DNA of 60,000 bases. Origin: Bugula neritina (Eukaryota; Bryozoa; Gymnolaemata; Cheilostomatida; Bugulidae). The translations under genes were made by a program, and so were the position numbers. The notes below the pieces were generated by a model. The model ran no database searches. It was not told the DNA's origin and worked only from the letters and a program-made list of their open reading frames with translations. The stretch covers positions 10,427,722 through 10,487,721 of the forward strand of contig OZ037766.1 in NCBI GenBank assembly GCA_964035545.1, given 5' to 3'. Below are positions 15,016-30,100 of this stretch, in pieces (within the stretch, counting starts at the first letter, position 1; every line of letters starts with the position of its first letter).

Positions 15016-17285
15016 CTCTGTTTACAGCATAATTCAACATTTCCATTAGCCAGAGTGGGGGCAGCCAGGGCACCAAATGATAAATAGCATTGTTCAATAA
15101 ACAAATAACCCAAAATATTGTTGTTTTTTTCAAGTTTATTATAAAGAAACAATTTTTTTCAAAACTTTCTCAAATACTATGCTGTTGCTACCTAAATACC
15201 TACATCCTTGAAAAACACTTCTGTAACGTAGGTTTTGTGTACAGTCAAGCTCTGAGATCTTTATGCGTTTGAACCTGAGGATGTATATTTACCGAAAGGC
15301 ACAGCCATTAGTTAGAATTTGAATATCTGGCCAAGAGACAAGGGTCTATTGTATCTATGTGTATCTACATTCTAGTGTAAATACCATTTGTTATTGTTAG
15401 AGTGCACAAAAAGAGCAGGGTGTATGATAAACGTAAATTCTATAATACACAGTTAACCTTAGATTGGTGATATCTGAACTATATTCTATTTTACAACACT
15501 ATACTTTTCAAATCAATTAGTCTTACAACAATATGGTAAAAAGTGAAAGAAATACTGAGGCTATATAGCAAATTGTAAGCAGCTAAACACATATATTATT
15601 ATACTTCTTTCTTCTATTGCACACTCATGTGTTTTATTTGCAATCCAGGTTATTCTAAGCATATGAATCAACAAATTTTAAATAAAATTGGACCATTGAA
15701 TGTAATTTGAATCAATTATATAACTCCAAGATATAATGTAAAATGGGTCCATGCAATGACTTAACTAGTTGCATTGCATACCTGAGCACTGCGGAAACAG
15801 ATATTTAATATAATATATACAGGATTAGCAATTTTGTTGAAATCTATCAGCACAAAAACTATAGAGTGCCAATTGGTAAAAAAATGGTTATTATCTAATA
15901 CCATAAATTCGCAATAAAACTTCATTATTTGATTTTGGATACTCATAAAAATGTTGTATAGCCGTCTACATAGTTACTTGCTATACACTGATGAATTCTA
16001 TAACATGCTGCCAGATCTATTGTTTAGTGTTATACTATTTTTCATTTCCTTACCTTGATTAGTGCTTCTCTCTGCTATCCCGCAACTGTTTCCTCCTGGA
16101 TTTATTATGTACTGAAATATCCTTATGATTTAGTCTTTAATGAGCCATGAAAAACTTGGCCTATCAGATAGAGTTGTGTGCAATAGTAATAGAGATATTG
16201 CACTGCATGACTGCGTTAAATAGCTATAACTCATTTTGATTATATACCATGATTCATTAATATTCTGTCTAAGATTTTCGTGTATTTTGACTTGGTGTAG
16301 AGTTGAGTTGTTTTCTTGAGAGCAGACAATAATACTATATGGCTAAGTATTACAACTAGGAGAGAGCGAAAGAAGTAGGTGCGGTAGCCTAATGCGGAAA
16401 AGTTTGTGTTCTAGATTAGAAATGTAGCAAAAGGAGTTATGTTCTTACGAGACTTTCAACCCATGTCTCAAACCAAAATTAAATAATAAAATTAGAGAAC
16501 TTTGGCTATCTCAATTTCTCTACTACTCCTTCTAAATGAATTAAAAAAGTATGTCATATAATGTGTCTTTACTAATAAGGGTAAGAAAATCTTAACAAGA
16601 CAACAATCAGCTTGTTATAGTATGCAGGTATGAGCAATTACTATAAACCGCTGAAAGTCTCTTATTAATATTTATAAAAAAGAATAGTAGATATAAAATA
16701 TATGATATTAAATAATGATGGAATTTCTGATCCTTTAATAATTTACAAGCAATTGTAATGCTGACATTATAAATAATATAGTTATTGGCTATTCCATGTA
16801 TCACAGTGTGCTGAATATGACATAACCTATAATATAGCACTGGTGCACTAACGCAAAAATCACCTGTTATAAATATTATACCTATGCTAAATTTTAAGAT
16901 TAAAATGTAAAATAACTTATCAAACAATGTTTTTAATGATAAATCTTGTCTTCTCAATAAAAAAGTCTTAGAAGACTCAACTTTATAGACTTGTGCTACT
17001 ACATTTCAATTACATACGTAGCTTATAATATTATGTTATTGCAGTTTCCACTAGTATGGTATGAACAGTTAGCATGATTAATGGGGTGACTGCACGTCTT
17101 TGTGAATATATCTATATATAGTCTCTCAAATTTCAAGTTATATAAGCAACTAAAAATCAGCCAGCCAAACCCACAGTTTACGGACAGACAACTCCTGGCT
17201 ATATTATTTGCTCAGGACAATATAATACATCAAGTCAACATCACATGTTACAGAGATTGATTCATGGTAACATGTGCTGATACCT

Positions 17286-17512
17286 TTGAATAAAAATATA
17301 TAATATAATAATAAATAATAAAAATATATAAGAAATAATAAATAATAAATAATAAAAATATATGAGAAATTATAAATAATAAAAATATATGAGAAATAAT
17401 AAATAATAAAAATATATAATAACTAATAATAATAAATAATAAAAATATATAAGAAACAATTAATAATAAATAATAGATGACAAACAATAAATAAAAAATA
17501 AAAATATGTTAT
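17286..17512. repeat. AATAAAAATATAT / AAT low-complexity repeat
   Basis: Imperfect higher-order alternation of (AAT)n with aaaaatatat blocks. Nothing indicates coding. Confidence 0.8.
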
Positions 17513-17989
17513 AATATAGGCTAGCCAGTTAGCCAAAAAGTACAAGCTACTCACACCAATTTAGTGATCTTCAAGGTATATATTGAAGACTTGAAGTACA
17601 GTATACTTTTCATGCGCAGTAATAACTAATTGATTGATTTTGCACAAATACTAAAAATTTTCCCTGCTACTAAAAAAAATATGAATTAAAACTTTATATA
17701 AAGCTATACGTGTATCACGGATTTAGCAATAGCAAAAATAGTTGGAATTTCGCTTAGAGAGTTGCAGCATGCGGTCAGTTATGAAATTAATACTTTAAGT
17801 GGTAATTCCAATTGCAGCAATGCAAATTTGTGTTGTTGTTCCTGTACTTTACTGCATGCACAATAAATCTACTTTTTCCCTTGTCCCATTTATCAACTTT
17901 TTCATAATTAAGAGTTGTGCCCACCATTCCCACATTCTTCACACTAATTACATGCAGAGAAGCTTCATATAGTAAGGCCAGGGTTTGCC

Positions 17990-18322
<333 letters not shown>

Positions 18323-18789
18323 TAAATACAGATATTTGAAGACAGTTTTTTAGTATCTATAATATTAAAGTGCTTGTTGGTCTCGGTGGCAACAATAGTT
18401 GGTTTTATTATGTTTCTAACTGGTAAGGTGTGGTGTGGTGAATGTGGCACACATGCAGCCAACAATATTGCTCTCTGGTCATTTCAAAGATTAACAATAA
18501 AAGTTGCTGTTAGTGATATCATATTTTATCTGTTAGATACCCTTGCATTGGAAGCAGATATGGGAGTGTGGGTGCTGTAAAACAAGGAGAATAAGGGACC
18601 TTTTAAGGTGTTATAGTTTAATGCCTGGCTAATAACACATTGATCCTTGTTTACTTACTTGATATTATTTTGCAACTGGCCTTGTTTCAAGGCATGCTAT
18701 CAATGCTGGAATTGACAGCATGAAAAGTTGTTTTTGTTATTGCCTACCTCACTCACATTATCAGCTCCTGGCAGCTCCTTACTATTGCT

Positions 18790-19152
18790 AAATCCTGTGA
18801 CATATTTTTGGCTCCTGCGACATACACTGTGCTACTTTGACATACATTGTACTAGTGTGACATACATTGTGCTATTGTGACATACGTTGTGCTACTGTGA
18901 CACACATTGTACTACTAAGATATACATTGTACTACTGTGACATACGTTGTGCTACTGTGACATACATTGTACTACCGTGACATACATTGTACTACTGGAA
19001 CATACATTGTACTACTGTGACAAACATTGTGCTACTAAGATATACGTATTGTACTACTGTGACATACATTGTACTACCGTGACATACATTGTACTACTGG
19101 AACATACATTGTACTACTATAACATACTTTCTGTTATTGTGACATACTTTGT
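18790..19152. repeat. 20-bp minisatellite (gtgacatacattgtactact)
   Basis: About 18 copies of a 20-bp unit with consensus gacatacattgtactactgt. Variant units (ctaagatatac, ctggaacatac) recur in the same order twice, which suggests a higher-order repeat of roughly 120 bp. Confidence 0.93.
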
Positions 19153-19415
19153 CCACTAAAAGTTCGTTTTTAGGCCAATTTTTTTTGGAATTTACAGGCT
19201 TTGCAGCTGGGGCGTTTGATGATGACACTTATAACAGAATATTAGGATTCAGCATAGCTAACCAGGGCTCCTCAAATCATTGGCCAAACAGAGGGGAATG
19301 TCTTTCAACCCCTTTGTAAGAGATAGCTTTCTTCTACAAGAAAAGTTGTTAAATGTACAATAAATAGCTCTATAATAAAACAAAAAGCTAGATGCTTTGG
19401 GGTAATCTTGGAACA

Positions 19416-19428
19416 CCCCCCCCCCCCC
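19416..19428. repeat. Poly(C) run
   Basis: Thirteen consecutive C in AT-rich surroundings; the exact length may be a sequencing estimate. Confidence 0.9.
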
Positions 19429-21109
19429 AAATGTCAAAACATAGATAGAAATAAAACAAGATTTCAAGCCATCTTATAGTTTATACATGATTTACAAGTG
19501 CTCTTATCCATTATTTGTAGTTTGTTAAAAAGCACTAAACACTGTTTTGTAGATTACTATAGATATTTGTATAATAGTCTGTCACCATAAGTCCTCAATT
19601 AGAGGCTGTATTGTATAAAGCCGTGAGACGCACAGACACTGAGATCTACTATAAACTTTCATTCACTTTGAAATTTGCATTTCTTGTCCCAACATGCAGT
19701 TACTTCAACTAGTGACTATAAGTACCAACTAGAAAAAGAATTTTGTTTTATTTGTGTCTTTGACTTCTTATATTTGGGTCTAGAATGTATTAAATTTGTC
19801 TCAAATAGTATTTTTCTATAAATATTCGTTAAAACAAACATTAAAAATATAGCTACTAATTTGTAGCTGATGAGTCGGAAAACTTGATGATTAGTATTCA
19901 TAATTTATTTATCGCCACGCAATCTCTTTGGTTGGATTTGAAAGCCAGGTTATTCAAAAATACAACCGGTTTCTCAAAGATAGTTAACTTTTCTTGCTTC
20001 CAGTTATCTGCCATATGCACTGAAAAAGATTTCAGGGTCTGGGAGCCATTGGAAGATGATACGTTATATTTTAACCTTTGTAATCGTGGGCTATAATTAG
20101 CAAATAATTGGAGGTCAAGAGGTCAGTCACATGCTTCAGCATCATGTTATATCAATTTTATAACTGCAGTGCGTTTAAGTAGGATGTGCATTGTAGGTGC
20201 AGAATCCGAATACATCAAAGAAGCTGTTTATAATACTCCACCGCTATGACTAGGAATACTAATCGTCCTTGTAAGTTGTATATACTAGAGATGTTATGTC
20301 ATTATAATATTCTTCAACTTGAATAACCGCACTGGTGAGTCACTGTTTTTAACCCTGGCTGTAGATAGTTAGATCTATTATCATGTTTATAAGACGATGG
20401 AAGATTATTCACGATGCCTTCCGTTATCATGAATAGGATGCATCACGCGCTTGTGAAGTGGGCAGTACAGCAGTATACTGCATAGCACGTACACTGAATG
20501 ACTAAATTTATTTTACTTACAGAAGTTAACAGACTAGAGTAGTAAAGTCAGCACCCTAGAGATCCGGATAGCTCTTAGTAACACAGGTTTGTCAATTTCT
20601 ATATGAGTTATCAGATACTGACAGCATCTTGAATAATAGTTATTTGTGTTACATATTTTGATGGTTTTGATGATGACTTGCCTTGAATTTCGTTTTGCCC
20701 AGAACACAAATTACTTATTTTGACAAGTCAAATGGTGTCTACATGGTGTCTATAGACTATAGAGCATTTTCACTGTGTCTATAGATTGTCTATACAATGT
20801 CTATAGTGATTAAAGTAAACCGAAGTACTGTGTTGTGAAGATTCAGGTATTATTATTGCTTGCTTGTGTCTTTGTTTTCCAACTTGAAGTTCAGTTAACT
20901 GTTATGAAAACTAACATTTGACAGTTCATTGCAATTGGTTTGCTGGCTGCACAGGATTGTGACAGCATAGATTTACTTTTAGCTTTGTTTTCTAAGAATA
21001 TAAGAATCTAGAACACAAACTACTCTAACTTTATCGAATTACTACATCTATCTATGTTAGGTTGATAACGGTAATAAATTGTTTTTAGCATTATTAGCAA
21101 AATGATTAA

Positions 21110-21260
21110 AGTGATTCCTATAATATATTATAGTACTACTATTAAAGATAGCCCTAATATTATATTATAGTACTACTATTAAATTATAGCACTAATATTA
21201 TATTATAGTACCAACATTATATTTTAGTACTAATATCATATTTTAGTACTAATATGTTGT
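21110..21260. repeat. Degenerate TAGTACTAATATTATAT repeats
   Basis: Six or so diverged copies of a ~30-bp unit containing ttatagtacta, in the B-C intergenic region. Confidence 0.7.
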
Positions 21261-21619
21261 AGCATTTTTTAAACTTTTTTGCAGCTTTTCTAAATCCTAT
21301 TTGTTATTTTTAGTTTAAAAAGTTTATGCTATCACTAAAATGGAATTTGTTCCAACTAGTCTGCATTCAAAATTGCCAGTGCTTAAAATAAACTATCTTA
21401 AGACTTCAGCCGAATGTTGAACCTGTTTTCAATCTGACACTTTTGAAAGGAAGTGTTACCTTGTGGGTTTTGGAAATCTAAACCTAGTGTTAAATCAGTG
21501 TACTTCATAAAACTGTTAAAATTATACAATGTTTAATCTGTAATACTAACATGTAATTCATACATTAGCAGTAATATTAAATTTTACTATAAGTCTAAGT
21601 TATTGGAATAGACATAATA

Positions 21620-22039
21620 TGTTACTTGGATTCTCATCCTCTACTGTTCTGAAGTAACTGCGTGCGTCAGTATTATAATTAGCCTAGGGCCACACGGTGC
21701 GTATTTTCGCATGCGAAAATTGAAATCACAAGTAGCAAAGGTGTCCACTTTCTTGGCCTATTGAATTATTCGTTCTCCTTTGTCTACTTTTCTTTTGTTT
21801 CTGTCAAGCTTAACTTTCTTTTATTTTGTCTGTTGGAACATTCTAGATGTGAATTCTTGTGTATAAAAGCAGGCGAGTTTCCAGTGTAGTTCAGACTACT
21901 ACTGGAGCTCGCTGGTAGTAGGACCCAAAGCTGTATTGATACAATAAAAGTTATCTTTCATTTGTACTCAAATACTTGGCTTGTTCTTTCTAATGAGCGC
22001 GTAGGCACTAGTTGCATTCATAACCCACAGTTTACTACA
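21620..22039 (+). mobile_element. Solo LTR-like element, family 1, copy 1
   Basis: It starts TGTTAC and ends TACTACA. It carries a TATA box (gtgtataaaagcaggcg), an inverted-repeat leader (tactactggagctcgctggtagta) and a poly(A) signal (caataaaa). It is nearly identical over its last ~290 bp to 42989-43555. No coding sequence or second LTR is adjacent. An internal part differs from copy 2 and holds an 18-nt perfect palindrome at 21703-21720. No target duplication is seen. Confidence 0.75.
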
Positions 22040-22310
22040 CTATATAGTTATTTTATTATTGCTCTTTTCTACTAGTTGGTACAGCATATTATTGTGACTG
22101 TATGACATATGTGCATATTGTCCGAAACAACAAAGATAGTAGTCACATGTACTGAGATAAGCTACCTGGGGTGAATGGTGCCAAGCACATTGAGCGAATT
22201 GGAAATTGGAATTGGAAAATTTTTGTATAAAGTTCTATTGACAAATGCTTTCGTGGAAAAAGGACTTTATAATATAATCAGCATAATGTAGTGCTGAATT
22301 TACCCAGTGA

Positions 22311-22378
22311 CCTTGTAGTGTAATTGGTTAGCGGCGCCTGCTTTCAAGCCGTTTGTGGTTCGAATCCCAGTGGGCACA
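22311..22378 (+). other. tRNA-like sequence with A and B boxes
   Basis: TAGTGTAATTGG fits the pol III A box and GGTTCGAATCC matches the B box exactly, at tRNA spacing. The acceptor and anticodon stems do not pair well and the D-arm region seems to carry an extra base. I therefore read it as a tRNA pseudogene or SINE head, not a working tRNA. The anticodon cannot be assigned safely. Confidence 0.45.
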
Positions 22379-24123
22379 AAAGGTTTACACATAAGTTACT
22401 AAAAAATCAAGATCTTAAGAGTACAAATGTGAGAGTGAGGCTTGCCCAGTAGATCATACTGCTAATTAACCAAAAACTTTTACTGAAACACTCTATAATA
22501 TACTAGAAACATTATAACTGGATTATATTCATTTTATCAGTATTGTAATATTTGGTAGTCTCAATAAAGAATGAGTAGTACCAGCATTATACAAGTGGAG
22601 CAGGTATGTTATGTTGAAGGATTCTAGCAAAGCTGTGTGCTGCACATAGTTTTCATTCTCTACAAATAGTAAGAGCTAATGTATTTCTTGTTAGGATTGT
22701 ATGCTAAAAATATCTAACGTGACTAGCTATGCTGCTATAAATAACCAGAGTTGTGGTTTTTAAAGTTCAGTAATTTAGTTAGACCCACACACAAAAGGCA
22801 GCAGTGTAGAGAGTTTTAACTTGAATTTATAATAATTTTTGGTTTGAAGCATAGCCTATGTATCTCCTAGTCCGCAACTTTTCAAGCTACTTAGTTTAGC
22901 TAGAGCCAGGTGCTATAAACTCTGTAATTTCGCATCTAATTTAATTAGTTTTCAGTGAAAAGTTTAATTTTAGTTAAGCAGTTTTAAATCCTGATCAAAT
23001 TATTATATGCACATGACTTTTTATAAAGCTACAACTGTTATGTTTTAAACAAAACAATAATTGTGAAAACTGTTGTGAAAAATTTGATACATTTGAAGAC
23101 GGTAAGTAGCTAGATTTTATTGAGAAGATAACTCTATGGACTTTATGGACATTTTGCAAGCTTTCACTCACTCTTCATGTTCATGCCACTTCTAGTTTGC
23201 ATGACTCAAACCAAACTGCTAGATTAGTGAATGGCATAATACACTAGTTTTCAAGCTATGCAAATCTTCAGTCTTTTATTCATTATATGAAATGGAATAA
23301 AACCACAACTACAAATTCATCACATGAGCATCCCATCACAAAGTCATGGAAACCCAGTGATGGGAGCTTGCTTCTAATATTTAAATAGAATATGCATTTA
23401 TAAACTAATGCAATACACAGGCTGTGTAAGGTTTTATAATGTATTAGAATTTAGATGCTAAAATTGGAAGAACAGGCATATTGTGTAATTTTTTATAAAA
23501 ACCTTTATTTTTGCATAACTGGCTATTACAAAGCTGCTTAGAGCTACTTGCAATGTTATCAAGTATCAAGCTTAATCAACAGCCCTCTGAAGGTTGGTCT
23601 AGCCAGTTCCTAACTAACAAGCACTGATAGGTTCTGGGATCTCATGACTTAAGCTTAATATTAGATACAGATATCAACAGAAATATTTACAATTATAACG
23701 GTGCCAATAAACTATGGGAATGAATATAGCATGAGTGCAGAAAAATTAATATAATTGGGAGTAAAAAAAAAATATATTTTTTGCCGTTTAGGTGCTTTAT
23801 GCTCACTAGAAAAATGATTCAATAAACATTAAAAATCGCTTTCATATCTATATTATACCATAAAGCTCCTGAACAATCTAAGTTTTGAAGTAATGACATA
23901 ACATTTTGCATTGATTAACAATTGTTTGAACTAAAGCAAAAATTTCTTGTACTTGTAGATTTTTTTCCAAATTTAATAATGTTCAATAATTTAGTAATGT
24001 ATTTTTAGCACATTATTAATGACATTATATGTTTAAAAAATTTACAATTTTCCGAACTTAATTAATTAATTAGAAAAACAATAATACTGTGTGTAATATT
24101 TCAGGTTTTCTTGCAGTGCTAGG

Positions 24124-27100
24124 ATGGAGGGGAACAATCCAGCCCTTGTGAGTGAAGAGACAGCACACAGTGATGTAGAAGACAATTCTGGCAGCGGACA
24201 TCAAACAGAAGTTAATGACAATGCTAGCATAGCAGCTTCTGATAACAGCTGTGACAGTAGGGGTAGTGACGCGAACCACAGGGAAGATAGTAACTTTCCA
24301 GACACTAACAGCGTGGAGAATAATGACAGCAACTGTAAAGATAATGAGGCTAAAAAAACTAAAAAGAATAATTCTTACACTAGAAAGCAGAAAATTATTC
24401 TTATCTCTGCATTTATTGGACAGTTTTTCTCTAATGCTTGTGCTTCTCTCCCTGCCCCATTCCTTCCTAAGCTGGTGAGTTAAATTCCTGATTGATATTT
24501 GAATATATTTTATTTTCTAATCTGTAAGCTGACCATTACATTGCGCAATATTTAAATTAAAGATTTTGAAATTATATATATACGTACTTTGTGCGAAATC
24601 CGATGAAATAGATTATGATGCCCTATAGCTGTATGAAAACCAAATTTCTTGTGCATCTCAATAAAGTTACCAATGGCTATACATACAAGTCAGTGTGGCC
24701 ATCAGGTGAACAGACCTTCACCTTGAATAGTAATATTTAGTCAGCTGGCAGTTATGGATTGGATTATGAAAAAAGATAGTCCTACTAAGCCTAAGTATAC
24801 AATAACACCCTCTAAAATATTATTCAAATTTGTAAAAATGGTTGTAGACTGAAAAATGTTTTGGCTGAAGGCCTGGCTACACACTAGTGAGAATCACACG
24901 AAATCGTCTATTTGACACGAAAACACAAACGTACGATCAAATTCGAGGAAACTCAAACGAAATTGTGTTCGCTGGGTGCACCCACCTAAGATGATGGAAC
25001 AAAAATTGCAATTGACGATGAGCACTAATTGATTAGTCAATAGAATTTTAGCAACAGTGATTATTTCATTTCTTCAACGTTTCTGTGTCTGGCAATTTTC
25101 TGCTGTTTGTATCTCAAGCAAGACTCATTCACGGACTATTTATCATGTGTTTCGTCTGACTAGCGTGTGGCTGGTCATAACGAGAGGATAACTCACGACA
25201 ATATTCACACGATTTTTGTGATTCTCACGAGAGTGAGGCCAGGCCTTTAATCTTTATATGGAAGAATTGTAGAAAGCTGGTTTCTATCTTTAAAATGTGC
25301 ATTCGTTTTTATAACACACTACCTATGTTAATCGACACCATTAGGGTAACTTGACAGCCCATAGTTTATATAATATATTGGTATAGATGGTTATTGTGCG
25401 GATTATATTTTTAGAATGAGCAGCACAACATTAATTCTGATCTCACTGGTTGGATACTTGGGCTATTCTCTTTGGTACAGCTATTTGTATGCACTATATC
25501 TGGCAGACTGGTAAGTTGTTCCTATCTTGCTTGTGTCTTTGGTCTATAGTGTATTGATGTATGCCAGCATTACTACTTGTGGACAGATGCTGTTGCAATG
25601 TCACTGTACTGTGAAAGTGGTGTACTTAGATATAATTCTGGTGAATGGCCTAGCTTGACTATATACTATTATGAATTATGATGACTGCTAAAGTTTACAT
25701 TATATTATGCTAACACTCTAAAAATGTACAGAAATGTCCAAAGTGTTTTCTCTTTGAAAAATCTAAATTAGGGAAAAATTGCATGAATATTGTGTAACAA
25801 ATACTAATAGAAGACGTCAAGTCAATGATATAAGTAACTTACAAATACTTGAAGGTTTTTCATGCATCGATTGTTTTGCTATTTTTCTCTTATTGTAGGT
25901 TTGTAGTTACTCACCTAATTGCTTCTGTTTTGATTTGTGAGCACCTAAACTTTTAATACAATTGTTTGAATAATCTTAGCTTTGCTATAGTTAGTATACT
26001 ATATTATATTATATTATGCTATATTGTATTAAATTATATTATATTATACTTATTATATTATTATTGCCTTATCACAACACAAGGCTATAAAACTACATGG
26101 TCTACCAACAGAAATTATTGTTAAAGAGTCACTCTAGATGTAACTCCTTTCCTTTTTTGAATATCTTGAATCTAATTAGTTGGAACTTTCCGTTACAGCT
26201 AAGCAAAATAGGAATCCACACTGCAGTTGTATTTGGGTTATTCTTCTGTGGAGGAGTGACAGCAGTGTTTGGTTTGCTTGAATACGCCACTCTACCCGAC
26301 AGCGAAGATGACACTATAGATGTCACTTACCTCATTCTAGCCATAGTTTTAAGAATTGGACAGGCTATTGGGTCAGGAGTGTATATCACAGCATCTATGA
26401 CTATGCTCTCCATAACCTTTCCAGAAAATACTATAGCAGTCATGGTAAGCAATAGACTTCTTATAACGAAAATAAGTTGCTATTGTTGGACAAAGTCTAG
26501 TCAATTGTCAAACAAAAATATTGGTTAAAAACCTATGAAGTGTAATATATTGGGTTTTGGAGGTTTTATGCAAGTGAAGTGTCTGGTTTGAGTCAATAAT
26601 ATTTTATTTCCTCAACTTAATGCCTTTTAAAACCTTTATTCATGCACTTTGTTTGTAAAATAATACGTAGTTGTTACATCATGTTTTATCTGTTTTTGTT
26701 AGGGTTATTCTGAAACTATTATTGGCTTAGGGTTTATGAGTGGACCAGCAATAGGTAGTGGACTTTTCAAGGTATGTTAAAGCATTAGTATGTGATTTAT
26801 TATACATTTTCAATGCATGTTTTTATTGAAATGAGCTTTCAATAAACTCCAGACTGGCTAGTAATGTGGTGGAGACAACTTGAAACAGACTCTAGTTTAA
26901 AGATGAACATTGAGATTATTACCAGAGAACCTGCTCTCTTCAAAGTTGTTAAATCAGTTAGTTAGAATTTTATAAGCATATTTGTACGTTCACAGTTATA
27001 TCTATATAAAAATATTATTGAAGCTAAAACTTTGTGCTATTATTAGAAAGTTTGTTGTATCATTTCAGCTCGGAGGTTTCATGCTAACATTTGGTGGCCT

Positions 27101-30100
27101 TGGTGGGACGATGGTAGCAGCTTCTGTGGCTTTATGGTTCATATTACCTTTTCGAAGTTAGTGAGCTCAAAATCATTCACTAATTGCTAATACAAGAAAT
27201 GCTATTTAAATCTTTGAGTGAAATTTTAATTTTGGTTTGCTAAATGTAGTTTATTTTATTATGCTAAAATCCTTGACATTAATGGACATCAAGATACCAT
27301 GATGGTTAGGATTTACCAGATGCCATGCCATTATTATAATACAGTAAATATTGTATCAATTATAAAGTTATCAAAACTATATAATAGTTATCAAAACTAA
27401 ATATAATAGAGAAATGAAATGCAAAATAAACAAGCCTGGACAACTGAAATTTGCAGCGCCATCTTTTAAATCAAAATTGGATTTGTCAATCTTGGCGATA
27501 TAAAACTACAGATTAGAAATCCAATTATTTCATTTAGTTTTTAAATAATCCTTACGTAATTTTTTAGTCCAAGCAACTGATGGAGAAGGAGAGGAACAGG
27601 GTTCTATGTTGAAGATTTTTTCCAATATAAATATAGTTTTGTCCTTAATTCTTGCAACCAACAGTGCAATTATGTGGGCCAGTCTGGACCCAGTGCTTGA
27701 ACCAGAACTTCGAAATAAGGTATTCTAGCTGACGTCAGCATCACATACTCAGTGTTACATTATATAGTAAAAGTCAGCCATTGACTGTAATAATATTAAC
27801 CCAAATCAGAAGCTGCAACTGTTTCCAACCTATATAAGAAAAAATAAATAAATTTTAAGTAAGAGAAGGAGCATTTCTGATATACTTTTATTCCACATAA
27901 TTTCCTGTTTTATTTAGTGCTGCAAAACGTATTGCTTCTAATTGAGCTGTAAGCGCTGATTTTCTTCTGGCACTTGTGTTCAACAATATTATTTTAAAAA
28001 TGTTTGCTACACTAAATTGGGGCTCATGGAACTAGTATCATTACATGTTGTATACATTAAAAGCAACTTGGAGTGATCCTCCCTTGTTATAGTACAAATC
28101 AATTAAATAGATAAAAAGGTCAATAATACATAAAGCAGAGAATCTATATTTTGGTGAGAAAACTAGTTCAAAGTGCAACATTATAGTATTTAGAATTTAT
28201 TAAAGCTTAACATACAAGATGTCAGCCTATAGACTGTTTTTATGGTATATTGTATGCTTTGCAAAAATAATGAGTGTTTGTTGATTACATATACATATGT
28301 TTGATAAGTTTACAAATTTTATATCTATAAGTTCAAACATTGACAGTTTAGCTAAAAAAGAAATATTATTCATTTAGGTGCTTCTTTTTATCTTATATAC
28401 TTTGCCCCCATCTATTATAGTACTAGTTAAAACAATGAAAACAGACTGATGAACTCAGCATAGAGTAATTTTAGCATTAAACAGTTATGCATCTAATTCC
28501 TGAACTCTAAGTATAATGGACCCCTTTACAATTAAGAGTTGTGTTCTCCCAAAGTGAATAGGTAGAACCTTTGTATAAAGAGCAAACTCATCAAAAGTTT
28601 AAAGTTTGGCTGCTACTTAAAATTTTAATTATGCTATAGAATTGTTATTTTAAGAGGTAAATATTTTGGTATAAGCACACATATTAGCAGTTCAAAAAAT
28701 ATTTTAAAAATATTTCTTCATGGATAATTTTGACAGAAATAAACTTGAAAGGATTTTTGTGGTTTTGATTACCTGAGCAATGCTGATGTGGCACTTCAGC
28801 ATTGCTCAGTAACCAAAACCACAAAAATGAGTTCAAGTCTATTTTGCTCAACAAATTTCATTTTGGAAGACCACAACTCTTAATTGTAAGGGGGGACATT
28901 GGGGACCTCTGAAAAGGGTCTATTGTTAGTGCATCCATGTTTGTGTTGCTATTTTTAACTTTTATTTTTGCTATTTTTAGTATGGTTTATCTCAAGAACT
29001 TAGTGCCCTCATATTCCTTATTCTGACCGTTGCTTACACAATCACTGCAACAATCATTGCTAAGGTGCTGGACAAGTTTGTAAGTGTTTATTCAGGTTAT
29101 ATAATTATGTACTAATAGAAAATTAAAACCTGGTATAATTATTTGATATTGCATTATAATTTTGTTTAAATTTCTTACATCAAAAGTTGTAAAAAATGTC
29201 TGATGTGTAACTGATATGATTATCAGATGAAATAGAAGTAGACCTGGTAACATTTTGCATGCAATCTAGGACCAGTGATATTTAAAAATCCTAACCTAAC
29301 CATTATAATAGTCATAGTAACGTGCCTTGTGTCATCATATTGTAACAGCTCAAAAAATCATAAAGTATTTTTGTCAAATATTATTGATTTATAAAGCCAT
29401 AACTTGTGCATCACAGATTATATATAAACTTACGCACATGTGTAGATTGTTACATGAAAATGTAAATTAGATAGCCATCTCAAAAAAGTTGGTGTAGGGT
29501 TCAAATTCAGCCATATTATGTTGAAATTTTATGTTTTAGAGAAATGTGGATACTTTGTATGTTTTGATGTTTGGATTTCTGCTGTGTGGAGTCAACTTTT
29601 TATTTATGGGACCAACACCTCTTATTCCAGCACTGCAAAGGTGCAAAATAAATTATCATTCACTGATTTTTAATTCAGACGCATCGTCAAACAATTAATT
29701 CATCGATCTTTGATATCATAGATGTTGTTACCAGAGTTGTCTACTACTTATGAACGCATGCATGTTGAAAAATTCAATTTTATTTCTCTACTTGCTGCTA
29801 CTTGTACTAGACTAAGCTGCCATAAGTGCTCAGTGTTTCCATTCAGTTACAAATGAACAGACATATAGTGTCCAGATTTACTGCTATAGAAGCTATTTCA
29901 TTTAAATTTCTGATATAATTTATTTAGTACCATGCAAATCTAAACTAAACATTAATGTTAATGTATACACAGGTTGTAAGTTAAAGAAAGTAAAATTAAA
30001 ACATAATATATTGTCATTTTACTATAATCATCACAATTATCGTAATAGTTCTTATACCTCCCTCACCACTCATCCCCTCTCCTCCATAATCATCACAAAT

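Noticed and set aside
18374-18580. 68-aa hydrophobic frame after the GT tract
   Set aside because: Short, isolated, no family similarity and no neighbouring exons in phase.
18790-19152. CRISPR array
   Set aside because: Units are contiguous 20-bp tandem copies without unique spacers, in animal DNA; it is a minisatellite.
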